Source: Acinetobacter lanii
GTDB taxonomy: Bacteria > Pseudomonadota > Gammaproteobacteria > Pseudomonadales > Moraxellaceae
Reading direction: 5' to 3'
NCBI RefSeq assembly: GCF_011578285.1
Contig: NZ_CP049916.1
Coordinates: forward strand, 1,550,001-1,614,000
DNA length: 64,000 nt
A model generated the notes under the pieces. The model ran no database searches. It was not told the DNA's origin and saw only the letters and a list, made by a program, of their open reading frames with translations. A program made the position numbers and the translations under genes. Numbering within the stretch: the stretch's first letter is position 1; each line of letters begins with the position of its first letter. Shown in pieces: positions 1-10,052 of the stretch.

Positions 1-117
1 CTTTTTTATTTGCTTATGAATATAGGTTGCACTTAGATGAATTATACCTCTGATATTGAACTTGCATTTATAGGTTTGGCTTTTAAACTAGAGCGCATTC
101 AATCAAGGGTAATCGTC

Positions 118-471
118 ATGTTTGGTAAAATTGCACAGATGTTTAAAGGCAATAAAGCATCAGAACAACAGAATTTTATGAATGAACATGCCATGCAGAT
201 TGATTCTGAACAGGGTTTTATCATAGATGGGGTGGTGCTCAATGATTTAAACGAGCGTTTAGAGTATTTTTCAAATCGTGGTTTAAAAAGCTTTGATGAT
301 TTGCAGGCACTGTTTTACAAAAGCATTTTGATCAATGAAAAAATTGATTTAGAAATCGCCAGTCAACGCTACGTAGCACGTTTAGGCAATACTGAAGAAA
401 ATCTTCAGCAATTGAAGCATTATATTGCCATTTTAAACGACTATTATCGTCAGTTTATACGGGAAAAATAG
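118..471 (+). CDS. Hypothetical protein
   Basis: Function not recognised. The product is a soluble-looking protein of about 117 residues, rich in charged and helical stretches, with no signal peptide or membrane segment. I place the start at the ATG at 118 because an AAGGG ribosome site lies 8 nt upstream. An in-frame ATG at 37 would add 27 residues without a clear ribosome site. The gene stands alone upstream of mfd, on the same strand, with about 140 nt between them. It is probably a lineage-specific gene. Confidence 0.5.
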   Translation: MFGKIAQMFKGNKASEQQNFMNEHAMQIDSEQGFIIDGVVLNDLNERLEYFSNRGLKSFDDLQALFYKSILINEKIDLEIASQRYVARLGNTEENLQQLKHYIAILNDYYRQFIREK

Positions 472-613
472 AGCTTCATTTGCTGTATCTCGTTGAGCAA
501 TATATATGCACAGTGTAGAAAAAAGCCTGCCTGAATCCTCATAAAAATCCCGCCCAGTGGAAAAACATCATGCTAAGATAGTGTGATGTGTTCTAAACCA
601 AAAAGCGATCTTC

Positions 614-3600
614 ATGTTTCAGAATGAAATTTCTCAGCTTAATTTAAAACAACTTAAAACAAATGAAAAACGTTGGGTGGGCACATTACATGGCTCTGCC
701 GCCGCCTTATTATTTAAAGAGATTGCCGAGAATTCGGATCGGCTGTTTGTATTGGTTGCGCGTAATAATCAGCATTTATCACAGCTTGAAACTGAACTGG
801 AGTTCTATGGTTTAAAGCCGACGATTTTCCCTGATTGGGAAATTTTGCCCTATGATCGCCTGTCACCCCATCAAGACATTGCTTCAGAGCGTTTGTCTAT
901 ACTGTCAAATATGCCGAAAACTGGCGTATTGCTGATTTCAAGCAATACATTGGCACAGCGTGTTGCACCGACATCATGGGTGTTGGGTGAGCATTTCGAT
1001 ATACATGTCGGGCAAAAATTTGATTTAGAACAACAGAAATTACGTTTGATTCAAGCCGGTTACCATTTGGTGGATACCGTCTACGATCATGGTGAATTCG
1101 CTGTACGTGGCAGTATCATGGATATTTATGCTTCCGGACAAGATGCACCAATTCGAATAGATTTATTTGATGACGAAATTGACACTTTAAAATTCTTTGA
1201 TCCAGAAACGCAAAGAACCAGTACCAAAATTGAAAATTTCACCGTATTGCCAGCTAAAGAATTTCCGCTTAAAGAAGCACGCTCCATCTTTCGTGAGCGT
1301 TATGCAGAAACTTTTCCTACATCGAATGCGAAAAAGAATCCGATTTATCAAGATGTGATGGAAGGGATTGCTTCACCAGGCTTAGATTATTACTTCCCAT
1401 TGTTCTTTGATGCTGAAGCAATGCAAACCCAAAGTAGCATTACTTCATACTTACCTCGTCATTCTGTTGTCATTACAGATAAGCAATTGGATGAGGGATT
1501 AACGAGCTTTTGGAAGGAAGTGTATCGACGTTATGAAGATCGTCGGCATAATGTGGATCAGCCCCTATTGCCGCCTGAGCAAATTTTCTTTCAACCCAAT
1601 CAAGTCTTCGAGCAACTGAATCAATTTTCACGCATTATTGCTTCACCTGAGCCGATAGAAGACAAAGCCGGTGTCATTAATTTACAGACGGAAGAGTCGC
1701 CACGCTTACCTGTTGATCCAAAACATGAGCGACCTTTCCATCAGGTTAAACACTATATCGACATGGCCAATCATCCTGTGTTGTTGGTGGCTGAAAGTGC
1801 GGGTCGCCGTGAGTCATTAAAAGACTCACTCCGTGCCAGTATGGGAGAAATCCCTGTTGTAGAAAGCTACGCTGAATTTATTAAGCAAAAATACTCCGTT
1901 GCCATTACCAGTGCACCTTTAGAGCGTGGTTTGTTGGTCAAAGATCAACTGACGGTGATTTCTGAAAATCAGTTGTATGAACATCGTGTGGTGCAACGTC
2001 GTCGTAAGCGTCAACACGAAGTGTCAGAAGAGTTCTTGATTAAGAGCTTAACAGAATTGAGTTTAGGTTCGCCTGTGGTGCATATTGATCACGGCATTGG
2101 GCGTTATGCTGGATTAGTGACTTTAAGTATTGATGATCAAGATCATGAGTTTTTGCAACTTGATTATGCTGAAGGCGCCAAAGTATATGTGCCCGTGACC
2201 AATCTGCATTTGATTAGTCGTTACAGCGGTGGTGACCCTGATATGGCGCCCTTGCATAAATTGGGCACTGATGCATGGAGCAAGGCGAAACGTAAAGCCC
2301 TAGAGCAAATTCATGATGTCGCTGCTGAGTTATTGCATATTCAAGCACGTCGTAAAGCGAAGCCGGGCATTAGTTTTGAACTTGAGCAGAGTACTTATAT
2401 GCAGTTTGCAGCCGGTTTTGCCTATGAGGAAACTTTGGATCAAGCCAATGCCATTGAAGCGACTTTGAGTGATATGCAACTGGCTAAGCCAATGGATCGT
2501 TTGGTCTGTGGTGATGTAGGCTTTGGTAAAACGGAAGTGGCAATGCGTGCTGCGTTCGTCGCAGTTCAAAACAATAAACAAGTCGCTGTTCTTGTGCCAA
2601 CCACACTGTTAGCGCAACAGCATTTTGAGTCATTTAAAGATCGTTTTGCCGATTGGCCGATCCGTATTGAAGTCCTATCACGTTTTGGTTCTAATAAGGC
2701 TCATACCAAAACCATTGAGGATTTGATCGATGGCAAAGTCGATATTGTGATTGGTACACATAAAATTTTGCAGGAAAATGTCCAGTTTAAAAATTTGGGC
2801 TTAATGATAGTGGATGAAGAGCATCGCTTTGGCGTACGTGACAAAGAACGCATTAAAGCGATGCGTGCCGATGTGGATATGCTGACATTAACCGCAACGC
2901 CGATTCCTCGTACGCTGAATATGGCATTTTCAGGCATGCGTGATCTATCGATTATTGCCACACCACCAGCACGCCGTTTAGCAGTTAAAACCTTTGTGAA
3001 TGAACAAACTGATGCCACCATGAAAGAAGCCATTTTACGAGAATTACTGCGTGGTGGTCAGGTGTATTTACTTCATAATGAAGTCGATACGATTGAGCGT
3101 GCAGCCGAAAATATTCGCAATTTGGTGCCTGAGGCACGTGTAGCTGTTGCCCATGGTCAGATGCGTGAGCGTGAACTCGAGCAAGTCATGCAACAGTTCT
3201 ACCATAAAGAATATAACGTCTTGGTTTGTTCAACGATTATTGAAACCGGTATTGATGTTCCCAATGCCAACACCATTATTATCGAACGGGCAGACAAACT
3301 TGGTTTGGCACAGTTACATCAATTGCGTGGTCGTGTCGGACGTTCACATCATCAGGCCTATGCCTACATGATGGTACCGTCAATCAAAGGATTGAAAGGG
3401 GATGCAGAAAAACGACTAGATGCGATTCAACGTGCTTCGAATCTGGGCGCAGGTTTTATGTTGGCGACCGAGGATTTAGAGATTCGTGGTGCAGGTGAGT
3501 TGTTAGGTGAACAACAAAGTGGCTCCATGCATGCGATTGGTTATAGTCTGTATATGGAAATGCTTGAAAAAGCCACCAAAGCCATTCAGCAAGGTAAAAC

Positions 3601-4072
3601 TCCGAACTTTGATGCGCCGTTGTCACTGACTGCTGAAATCAATTTACATATGCCAGCGTTAATTCCCGATGATTATTTGGGTGATGTGCATCAACGGTTA
3701 TTGTTCTATAAACGTATCAGTAATACCGATAGCCAAGAAAAACTGGACCACATCCGTATGGAGTTGATCGATCGTTTTGGTATCCCGCCGATTCAAGTGA
3801 AACAATTGTTTAGTGTGCATCAACTGCGCATTAAAGCTGAACAATTGGGCATTACCAAAATTGATTTAAATGCCAATGGCGGTTATGTTGAATTTTCTCC
3901 TGAAACCCCTGTACAAGCGATCAGTATTATTCAGCTCATGCAAAAACATCCGACCTACTATCGTATGGAAGGCGGGCAACGTTTAAAAGTGATGGTGATG
4001 TTGGAAGAGCATGCCAAACGCATCCAGTTTGCTGATGATCTGATGAATATCTTGCTCAAGGGATTACATTGA
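614..4072 (+). CDS. mfd: Transcription-repair coupling factor Mfd
   Basis: Mfd is the DNA translocase that removes RNA polymerase stalled at lesions and recruits UvrA for nucleotide excision repair. The 1152 residues match the family's usual length. The N-terminal third is the UvrB-like module. The RNA polymerase-interacting region comes before a helicase core with Walker A GDVGFGKTE near residue 633, Walker B DEEH near 734, ATPIPRT, ETGIDVPNA and the QLRGRVGR motif VI. The C-terminal autoinhibitory domain follows. The reading frame is intact. It is monocistronic, with an AT-rich hairpin about 40 nt downstream. Confidence 0.97.
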   Translation: MFQNEISQLNLKQLKTNEKRWVGTLHGSAAALLFKEIAENSDRLFVLVARNNQHLSQLETELEFYGLKPTIFPDWEILPYDRLSPHQDIASERLSILSNMPKTGVLLISSNTLAQRVAPTSWVLGEHFDIHVGQKFDLEQQKLRLIQAGYHLVDTVYDHGEFAVRGSIMDIYASGQDAPIRIDLFDDEIDTLKFFDPETQRTSTKIENFTVLPAKEFPLKEARSIFRERYAETFPTSNAKKNPIYQDVMEGIASPGLDYYFPLFFDAEAMQTQSSITSYLPRHSVVITDKQLDEGLTSFWKEVYRRYEDRRHNVDQPLLPPEQIFFQPNQVFEQLNQFSRIIASPEPIEDKAGVINLQTEESPRLPVDPKHERPFHQVKHYIDMANHPVLLVAESAGRRESLKDSLRASMGEIPVVESYAEFIKQKYSVAITSAPLERGLLVKDQLTVISENQLYEHRVVQRRRKRQHEVSEEFLIKSLTELSLGSPVVHIDHGIGRYAGLVTLSIDDQDHEFLQLDYAEGAKVYVPVTNLHLISRYSGGDPDMAPLHKLGTDAWSKAKRKALEQIHDVAAELLHIQARRKAKPGISFELEQSTYMQFAAGFAYEETLDQANAIEATLSDMQLAKPMDRLVCGDVGFGKTEVAMRAAFVAVQNNKQVAVLVPTTLLAQQHFESFKDRFADWPIRIEVLSRFGSNKAHTKTIEDLIDGKVDIVIGTHKILQENVQFKNLGLMIVDEEHRFGVRDKERIKAMRADVDMLTLTATPIPRTLNMAFSGMRDLSIIATPPARRLAVKTFVNEQTDATMKEAILRELLRGGQVYLLHNEVDTIERAAENIRNLVPEARVAVAHGQMRERELEQVMQQFYHKEYNVLVCSTIIETGIDVPNANTIIIERADKLGLAQLHQLRGRVGRSHHQAYAYMMVPSIKGLKGDAEKRLDAIQRASNLGAGFMLATEDLEIRGAGELLGEQQSGSMHAIGYSLYMEMLEKATKAIQQGKTPNFDAPLSLTAEINLHMPALIPDDYLGDVHQRLLFYKRISNTDSQEKLDHIRMELIDRFGIPPIQVKQLFSVHQLRIKAEQLGITKIDLNANGGYVEFSPETPVQAISIIQLMQKHPTYYRMEGGQRLKVMVMLEEHAKRIQFADDLMNILLKGLH

Positions 4073-4108
4073 TCATTCACACAATGTACATGCCTGAAAT
4101 TCAACTTA

Positions 4109-4150
4109 AACCTTTATTTGTGGTTATTTTTAATCCAAATAAAGGTTTGA
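4109..4150 (+). terminator. Possible terminator hairpin after mfd
   Basis: An inverted repeat of 13-14 bp (AAACCTTTATTTG pairing with CAAATAAAGGTTT, allowing one bulge) lies about 40 nt after the mfd stop codon. The stem is AT-rich and only a weak T-rich stretch follows, so termination is plausible but not certain. Confidence 0.5.
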
Positions 4151-4301
4151 TTTATTTAAGGGATTGATTAAAGTATCGCTGAGATATAAATCAATTTTTT
4201 TTGTAAATCTTTTATATCAAAACACAATACTAATAATATTCAGGTCAAAACTGATGTGTTAGTATTAGTCATCAATTTCATTTTGCGTCATTTATAAATA
4301 T

Positions 4302-4739
4302 ATGTTTAGTTTGCATCCCCAACTTGCTCAAGATACGTTTTTTGTCGGCGACTTTCCGCTGTCTACATGTCGTTTAATGAATGATATGCAATTTCCGTGG
4401 CTGATTTTAATTCCACGTGTGCCGGGTATTACAGAATTATATGAACTGAGCCAAGCAGACCAAGAACAATTTTTAAGAGAATCGAGCTGGTTATCGAGCC
4501 AATTGTCGCGTGTTTTTCGTGCGGACAAAATGAACGTTGCAGCATTGGGTAATATGGTTCCTCAACTGCATTTCCATCATGTTGTACGTTACCAAAATGA
4601 CTTGGCTTGGCCAAAACCAGTGTGGGGCGCTGCGCCTGCCATTCCTTATAGCAATGATGTTTTAGCGCATATGCGTCAAACTTTGATGCTTGCACTTCGT
4701 GGTCAAGGTGATATGCCATTTGATTGGCGTATGGACTAA
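4302..4739 (+). CDS. HIT-family (histidine triad) protein
   Basis: This is a 145-residue protein of the histidine triad superfamily, small nucleotide hydrolases or transferases. It carries the family's signature near residues 88-95 (LHFHHVV), slightly divergent from the canonical HxHxH. The 'PWLILIPRVPG' strand near residue 30 is typical of the subgroup found in gamma-proteobacteria. It is cytosolic, and its substrate cannot be told from sequence. It lies 60 nt upstream of the adenylate cyclase gene on the same strand and could share a transcript with it. Confidence 0.85.
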   Translation: MFSLHPQLAQDTFFVGDFPLSTCRLMNDMQFPWLILIPRVPGITELYELSQADQEQFLRESSWLSSQLSRVFRADKMNVAALGNMVPQLHFHHVVRYQNDLAWPKPVWGAAPAIPYSNDVLAHMRQTLMLALRGQGDMPFDWRMD

Positions 4740-4799
4740 TTTTTAGCAACATTTGCAACAAACATTAGAAGAAAATCGTGTGAATTGAGGTAATAGAAT

Positions 4800-6233
4800 T
4801 TGCCAATAGATCGTATGTTGGACAAGGAACCAAAGCAATTTGAAGTGCTCCAAAGGATAATGGGGTATTTGATGGTTGCACTTTTGGTTGTGATCTATTA
4901 CTTCACATCACCGAATGCAAGTTATCAAATTGTTTTTCCTATTTTTGTTTTTTTTATTTTACTGATTATTCCACGTCTTTCACACGCCATACAATATAAA
5001 TACGGCAGTAAAGTTCGCCGTAATGCATTTTTCTTTCTCGATATTATTGTTGTTTCATCGGCTTTATCAGCGGTACATTTAAGTTTGTTGGTGACCTTTG
5101 TCTTGGTGTTTGGGCTGGTCTATACGGTTTTTAACAATAAAATCTCGATGATGGTCGGTTCAGTTTCAATTTTGCTGGGCATTATTAGCTTTTATTTGAA
5201 TACCATTTTTATTTATGGTTTTGAAGACTATTTTCAGCAAACCTCCATTGAACTGTCAGTTGTTTCTTGTTTATGTACGATCATTTTTGTCAATTTTGCT
5301 AATTATTATCAAAATCGTCGTATGAAAAACTTAGAAGGACAGCGTGAAAATTATTTTAAAGAAATGAATCGCTACATTGAGTTGTCCAATCAACTCAGCC
5401 GCTATGCGCCAATTCAATTGTGGCAATCGATTATGCGCGGTGAAACCGAAGCGAAGCTTGAATATAAACGTAAAAAGATCACCATTTTCTTCTCCGATAT
5501 TCAAGGATTCACTGAGCTGTCCGAAACCCTGATCCCAGATGATTTGGCATTTGTACTGAATGATTATTTAAGTCATATGACTGAAATTGCCAAGCAGTAT
5601 GGCGGAACGATCGATAAATTTATGGGGGATGCGATCCTGATTTTCTTTGGTGATCCGGATTCTCAAGGCGTTGAGCAAGATGCTAAAAATTGTATCGATA
5701 TGGCAATGGCGATGCGTCAGCAAATGAAATTTTTGCGTGAACGTTGGGTGAAAATGGGTTATTCACCTTTGCATGTTCGTATGGGAATCAGTACCGGCTA
5801 TTGTCACGTAGGCAACTATGGTGCGGTGCATCGTATGGCTTATACCATTGTCGGTCGTGATGCCAATCTTGCAGCGCGCTTACAAAGTGCAGCAGAAATT
5901 GACGAAATTTTGATTTCCGATGAAACCTATAAGATTGTTAAAAATCACTATCTTTGTGCACCACAAGCACCTATTGAATTAAAGGGAATTCAGGGTTCAG
6001 TGAAAAGTTGGCAGGTGATGGAGCGCTACAGTGCGCAAAAAGATACTCAGCAATGGTTTGATTTTGAGTATAAAGGTTTTCAGTTGGTGCTGAATCTTGA
6101 AGAAGTGCAAAACTATGAATATGCAGAATTGCTGTCTGTACTTGAAAAAATGATTGAGCGAATTAAGGTGCAACAAGACTTAACCAACAGTGGCGGAATT
6201 GTGAAACTAAATTTAGCGGACGAAGTAAAATAG
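4800..6233 (+). CDS. Membrane class III adenylate/guanylate cyclase
   Basis: The 477-residue protein has an N-terminal block of hydrophobic helices (about residues 15-175) and then a class III nucleotide cyclase domain. Metal-binding aspartates are visible in FSDIQGF (near residue 231) and in GDAILIFFGD (near 275). It should make cAMP from ATP at the inner membrane and is the counterpart of the Acinetobacter enzyme called CavA. I keep the TTG start at 4800 because a GAGG ribosome site lies 9 nt upstream. The next ATG at 4815 would be 24 nt from it. cAMP rather than cGMP as product is inferred from family knowledge. Confidence 0.9.
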   Translation: MPIDRMLDKEPKQFEVLQRIMGYLMVALLVVIYYFTSPNASYQIVFPIFVFFILLIIPRLSHAIQYKYGSKVRRNAFFFLDIIVVSSALSAVHLSLLVTFVLVFGLVYTVFNNKISMMVGSVSILLGIISFYLNTIFIYGFEDYFQQTSIELSVVSCLCTIIFVNFANYYQNRRMKNLEGQRENYFKEMNRYIELSNQLSRYAPIQLWQSIMRGETEAKLEYKRKKITIFFSDIQGFTELSETLIPDDLAFVLNDYLSHMTEIAKQYGGTIDKFMGDAILIFFGDPDSQGVEQDAKNCIDMAMAMRQQMKFLRERWVKMGYSPLHVRMGISTGYCHVGNYGAVHRMAYTIVGRDANLAARLQSAAEIDEILISDETYKIVKNHYLCAPQAPIELKGIQGSVKSWQVMERYSAQKDTQQWFDFEYKGFQLVLNLEEVQNYEYAELLSVLEKMIERIKVQQDLTNSGGIVKLNLADEVK

Positions 6234-6265
6234 ATTTTATTATTATATTTTTTTAATTTAAGAAA

Positions 6266-6297
6266 CAAAAAAGGTCACTTGAGGTGACCTTTTTTTC
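6266..6297. terminator. Bidirectional terminator between cyclase gene and fdx
   Basis: Stem AAGGTCAC/GTGACCTT with a TTGAG loop, flanked by A-run and T-run on both sides. It lies between two convergent genes and can serve both. Confidence 0.9.
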
Positions 6298-6312
6298 GAT
6301 GAAAATCAGTAT

Positions 6313-6651
6313 TTAATGATTTTCAGAGGCATGATTGATGGTGTATTTTGGAATTTCGACTTCTAAGTCATCATTCTCAATTTTGACTTGGCAAGACAAA
6401 CGTGAATCAGGCTCTAGACCCCAAGCACGATCGAGAAGATCGGCTTCAACATCATTCATTTCTTCCAAGCCATCAAAACCTTTACGTACCACAACATGAC
6501 AAGTCGTGCATGCTGCAGACATATCGCAAGCATGCTCAATTTTGATACCATTTTTCAATAGGCTTTCGCAAAGATTGGCATTTTGCTCAACTTCAAACTC
6601 AGCACCATTTGGGCAAATTTGCGCATGTGGGAGAACTTTAATACGTGGCAT
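6313..6651 (-). CDS. fdx: ISC-type [2Fe-2S] ferredoxin Fdx
   Basis: This 112-residue adrenodoxin-type ferredoxin donates electrons during iron-sulfur cluster assembly on IscU. Cluster ligands are visible as CDMSAACTTC followed by LSCQ near residue 86. It is the last gene of the isc operon, 16 nt downstream of hscA, which is the standard gamma-proteobacterial order. The frame is intact, and a bidirectional terminator follows. Confidence 0.95.
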   Translation of the reverse strand: MPRIKVLPHAQICPNGAEFEVEQNANLCESLLKNGIKIEHACDMSAACTTCHVVVRKGFDGLEEMNDVEADLLDRAWGLEPDSRLSCQVKIENDDLEVEIPKYTINHASENH

Positions 6652-6667
6652 AATTTTTACCTATGTT

Positions 6668-8525
6668 TTAATTTGAGTTTGACCAATCGTCAAGCTTAGT
6701 ACCTTTAAGTGCATGATCAATATGTTGATTCATACGTTTTGCAGCAAATTCATCACTATGAACTTTTAATGCTTCAACCGCTTGTTCAATTGCATCAATA
6801 TCATCGGAAGCTAAAGTCACTTGAAGTTGAGATTTAGCTGCATTCAATGCGCTGAGTTCAGCTTCTGCCAACAGTGTAGCATCCACTTTCAACGCTTGTT
6901 CTAAAGCTTCAAGTTCACGTTGTGCTTCAACTTTGGTTTCCTGCAAATGACGCAATGCTTTGTCTTCTGAGGCAAATTGGAAACCTTCAAGAAGCAAACG
7001 TTCCATATCGCTATCTGACAATCCATAAGAAGGTTTAATATCAATTTGCGCAGAGACATTTGAAGTGGTTTCACGCGCAGACACAGAAAGCAAGCCATCC
7101 GCATCGACCTGATAAGTCACTTCAATACGTGCTTGACCGGCAGTCATTGGTGGAATACCACGAAGCACAAAACGGCCTAAGCTACGGCAATGCTCAACCA
7201 AGTCGCGTTCACCTTGCACGACATGGATCAACATCGCTGTTTGACCATCTTGATAAGTGGTGAATTCTTGACGACGTGCCACTGGAATTGCAGTATTACG
7301 TGAAATCAGACGTTCAACCAAGCCGCCCATAGTTTCAATACCCAAAGACAATGGCGTTACGTCTAAGAGCAAAGAGCCATCGGTTGAGTTGCCAATCAAT
7401 TGATTGGCTGTAATCGAAGCTCCAATCGCAACGACTTCATCTGGGTTGATCGTGCACAGTGGCTCTTGATTAAACACTTCACGCACTGCCTTTTGCACGG
7501 CATAAGAACGGGTTGAACCACCGACCAAGACCACATTTTGAATATCATCGAGTTCAAGCTTAGCATCACGCATCACACGTTTACATACGCTAATGGTTTT
7601 GTCCAAAGCCACTTGAATAATCGATTCAAAACTAGGACGATCTAGTGTTAATTTTTGATCTAAAAGTTTGAGTTCAACTTGCTCAGCATCACTGAGCGCT
7701 TCTTTGGCTTGGCGTGCGGCAACAACAAAATGGGCAAATTCTGCATCATTCAGTGTTTCGATATTGAGCTGTTTCTTTGCCCATTTCACAATCAAACGAT
7801 CTAAATCATCACCACCGAGTGCAGTATGTCCACCGGTTGCCAATACTTCGAATACACCTTGAGAGAAACGCAGAATTGAAACATCGAAAGTACCACCGCC
7901 CAAGTCATAGATCACATAATTGCGATCTGTGCTGAGATTGGTGTCTTGATCTAAACCATAAGCGACAGCAGCAGCAGTGGGTTCATTCAATAAACGTAAT
8001 ACATTTAATCCAGCCAACTGAGCAGCATCACGTGTTGCTTGGCGTTGTGCCTCGTCAAAATAAGCGGGAACAGTAATCACAGCACCATTGATTGGATTTT
8101 TTAAGCTGGCTTCAGCTCGGTCTTTTAACTGCTTTAAAATTTCAGCTGAAATTTCAACAGGTGTTTTACGACCTTGAGCGGTTTCAAATGCAGGCATTTG
8201 ATTATCTTCACCCACAAGGGTGTAGGGGTGTTGGAATTTAATATCTGCTTTTGAACGACCCATAAAGCGCTTCACTGAAACAATGGTATTTTTTGGATCA
8301 GTGGTTAAAAATGGGTTAGCATCATAGCCAAAAGCAGTTGAATTATTAGAATAATGCACAACAGAAGGGAGTAACACACGACCTTTGTCATCATTTAAAA
8401 CTTTCGCTTTCTGACAAAACTGTAGCAACCAGTGAGTGTGTTGTACCCAGGTCAATACCAATGGCAATGCGATGTTCATGTGGCGCACTTGATTGTCCAG
8501 GTTCCGCAATTTGCAAGAGTGCCAT
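6668..8525 (-). pseudogene. hscA: HscA, iron-sulfur Hsp70 chaperone, broken by a frameshift near 8411
   Basis: HscA is the specialised Hsp70 that works with HscB to release the Fe-S cluster from IscU. Starting at the ATG at 8525, the first 38 codons read as a proper HscA N-terminus, with the nucleotide-binding [17 protein letters not shown] segment. The frame then breaks. The rest, from KAKVLND onward (codon at 8410), lies in another frame and continues intact to 6668 through the ATPase, linker and substrate-binding domains. Only one base (8411) remains where the family has a glycine codon, so two bases are missing. As written, the protein would stop after 44 residues. The downstream frame has a possible internal start at 8509 but would lack the phosphate-binding loop. 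Confidence 0.9.
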
Positions 8526-8562
8526 ATGTTAAATCCCTAAAATATCAGTCAAAATTGTAAAA

Positions 8563-9078
8563 TTAAAAATCATCATCTAAATCAAAATCTTCATCATCGA
8601 GCATACGATCTTCAGCTTTTAAAATGTCATTCATGACTTTTTGGAAGAAACGTAGTTTACGTACAGTGTCTCGTGACTCGGCCCAATCTTCATCTTGATA
8701 GTCAATTTTGAATTCGCGTACCAAGCCATCCATCCATTGTTGAACTTCAACTTTAAGTGAGTTCAAATCTTCAGGAGAAGACGCTTCATCAAGCTGCTCA
8801 CGAATTTCCATTGCAGATTGTAAAAATTCAAAATCACCAATCGATTGATCGAGATGATAATCCTGTTTTTTGAGTGCCAGTAAATATCCTGCACGACTAT
8901 CAACATTGGATAAAACTTTATAGGCTTGATTAATCTCACTGGATTTAATCATCGCTTGATTTTTATCTTCGGCTTTGTCTGGGTGATATTGTTGCTGCAA
9001 TCTTAAAAAATTTGCTTTTAAAGTTGCTAAATCAATATCGAGTGCTACAGGGAGATCGAACAACTCAAAATGATTCAT
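8563..9078 (-). CDS. hscB: HscB, J-domain co-chaperone of Fe-S assembly
   Basis: HscB delivers IscU to HscA and stimulates its ATPase. The 171 residues contain an N-terminal J domain with the essential HPD motif (QQYHPDKAED, near residues 36-38) and a C-terminal helical domain that binds IscU. The tail is very acidic (DEDFDLDDDF). It sits between iscA and hscA in the isc operon. Confidence 0.95.
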   Translation of the reverse strand: MNHFELFDLPVALDIDLATLKANFLRLQQQYHPDKAEDKNQAMIKSSEINQAYKVLSNVDSRAGYLLALKKQDYHLDQSIGDFEFLQSAMEIREQLDEASSPEDLNSLKVEVQQWMDGLVREFKIDYQDEDWAESRDTVRKLRFFQKVMNDILKAEDRMLDDEDFDLDDDF

Positions 9079-9180
9079 TGGGAAAAAATTCCAAGAAGAT
9101 GATGTGAAAAAACGTGTAAATCATAAAATTAAAACAGTGTAGAACACTGTTTTAATTTGGAAAGATCGAGAAGGGGTTGA

Positions 9181-9501
9181 TTATACAGTGAAAGATTCAC
9201 CGCAACCACATTCGCCTTTCTTGTTTGGATTGTTAAATTCAAAGCCTTCATTGAGACCGTTTTTCACGTAGTCCATCTCCATACCTTCAAGATAAACTAA
9301 GCTTTTTGGGTCAACAAAAACTTTTACACCAAACTGCTCAAATACTTGGTCATGTACATCGACTTCATCAACGAACTCAAGTACATAAGCCAAGCCTGAA
9401 CAACCCGAAGTTTTCACACCAATGCGAATACCTTCACCCTTACCGCGATTCGATAAATAATTGCTGATATGGGTTGCAGCATTTTCAGTTAAATTGATCA
9501 T
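9181..9501 (-). CDS. iscA: IscA, A-type Fe-S carrier
   Basis: IscA is an A-type carrier that receives iron or clusters and passes them to target enzymes. The three conserved cysteines are in TSGCSGLAY and near the C-terminus in GECGCGES. I use the ATG at 9501 (MINLTENA), because a GGAG ribosome site lies just upstream and family members begin there. An upstream in-frame ATG at 9516 would add five residues. It is in the isc operon between iscU and hscB. Confidence 0.95.
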   Translation of the reverse strand: MINLTENAATHISNYLSNRGKGEGIRIGVKTSGCSGLAYVLEFVDEVDVHDQVFEQFGVKVFVDPKSLVYLEGMEMDYVKNGLNEGFEFNNPNKKGECGCGESFTV

Positions 9502-9539
9502 GAAAACTCCATTCAATCATCAAATAAAGCAAACTAATC

Positions 9540-9926
9540 TTAAGCTTTAGCTTTTTTGCTACGGTAATCTTCAACCGCTGCTTTGATTGCATCTTCTGCA
9601 AGTACAGAGCAGTGAACTTTAACAGGTGGAAGTGCAAGTTCGGTTGCAATATCAATGTTCTTGATCGCTTGTGCTTGATCTAAAGTTTTACCTTTTAACC
9701 ATTCAGTCACAAGTGAGCTAGATGCAATTGCAGAACCACAACCATAAGTTTTGAAGCGTGCTTCTTCAATCACACCGTTGTCGTCTACTTGGATTTGAAG
9801 ACGCATAACGTCGCCACATGCCGGAGCACCCACCATACCTGTACCAACATTTTCAGCATTTTTGTCTAAAACGCCTACATTACGAGGGTTTTCGTAATGG
9901 TCAATTACTTTTTCACTATAAGCCAT
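9540..9926 (-). CDS. iscU: IscU, Fe-S cluster scaffold
   Basis: IscU is the scaffold on which [2Fe-2S] and [4Fe-4S] clusters are built. The 128 residues contain the three cluster cysteines (GAPACGD, YGCGSA, VHCSVL) and the LPPVK motif recognised by HscA. Length and motifs are canonical. It lies directly between iscS and iscA, all on the minus strand. Confidence 0.97.
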   Translation of the reverse strand: MAYSEKVIDHYENPRNVGVLDKNAENVGTGMVGAPACGDVMRLQIQVDDNGVIEEARFKTYGCGSAIASSSLVTEWLKGKTLDQAQAIKNIDIATELALPPVKVHCSVLAEDAIKAAVEDYRSKKAKA

Positions 9927-10052
9927 GATGCGTCTCCAAAACTCGGGGTCAGCTAGATATCTAGATATATTGTTTAATATTGAGTCATCTCAAAGAATTT
10001 CAACGCTTTATTGGCAAAAGACTTTCAGTGAGATGCTCTCGTTCGTACGGTT

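Noticed and set aside
2330..3371. Several open frames within mfd on both strands.
   Set aside because: They overlap the intact, motif-complete mfd gene and have no ribosome sites or recognisable products.
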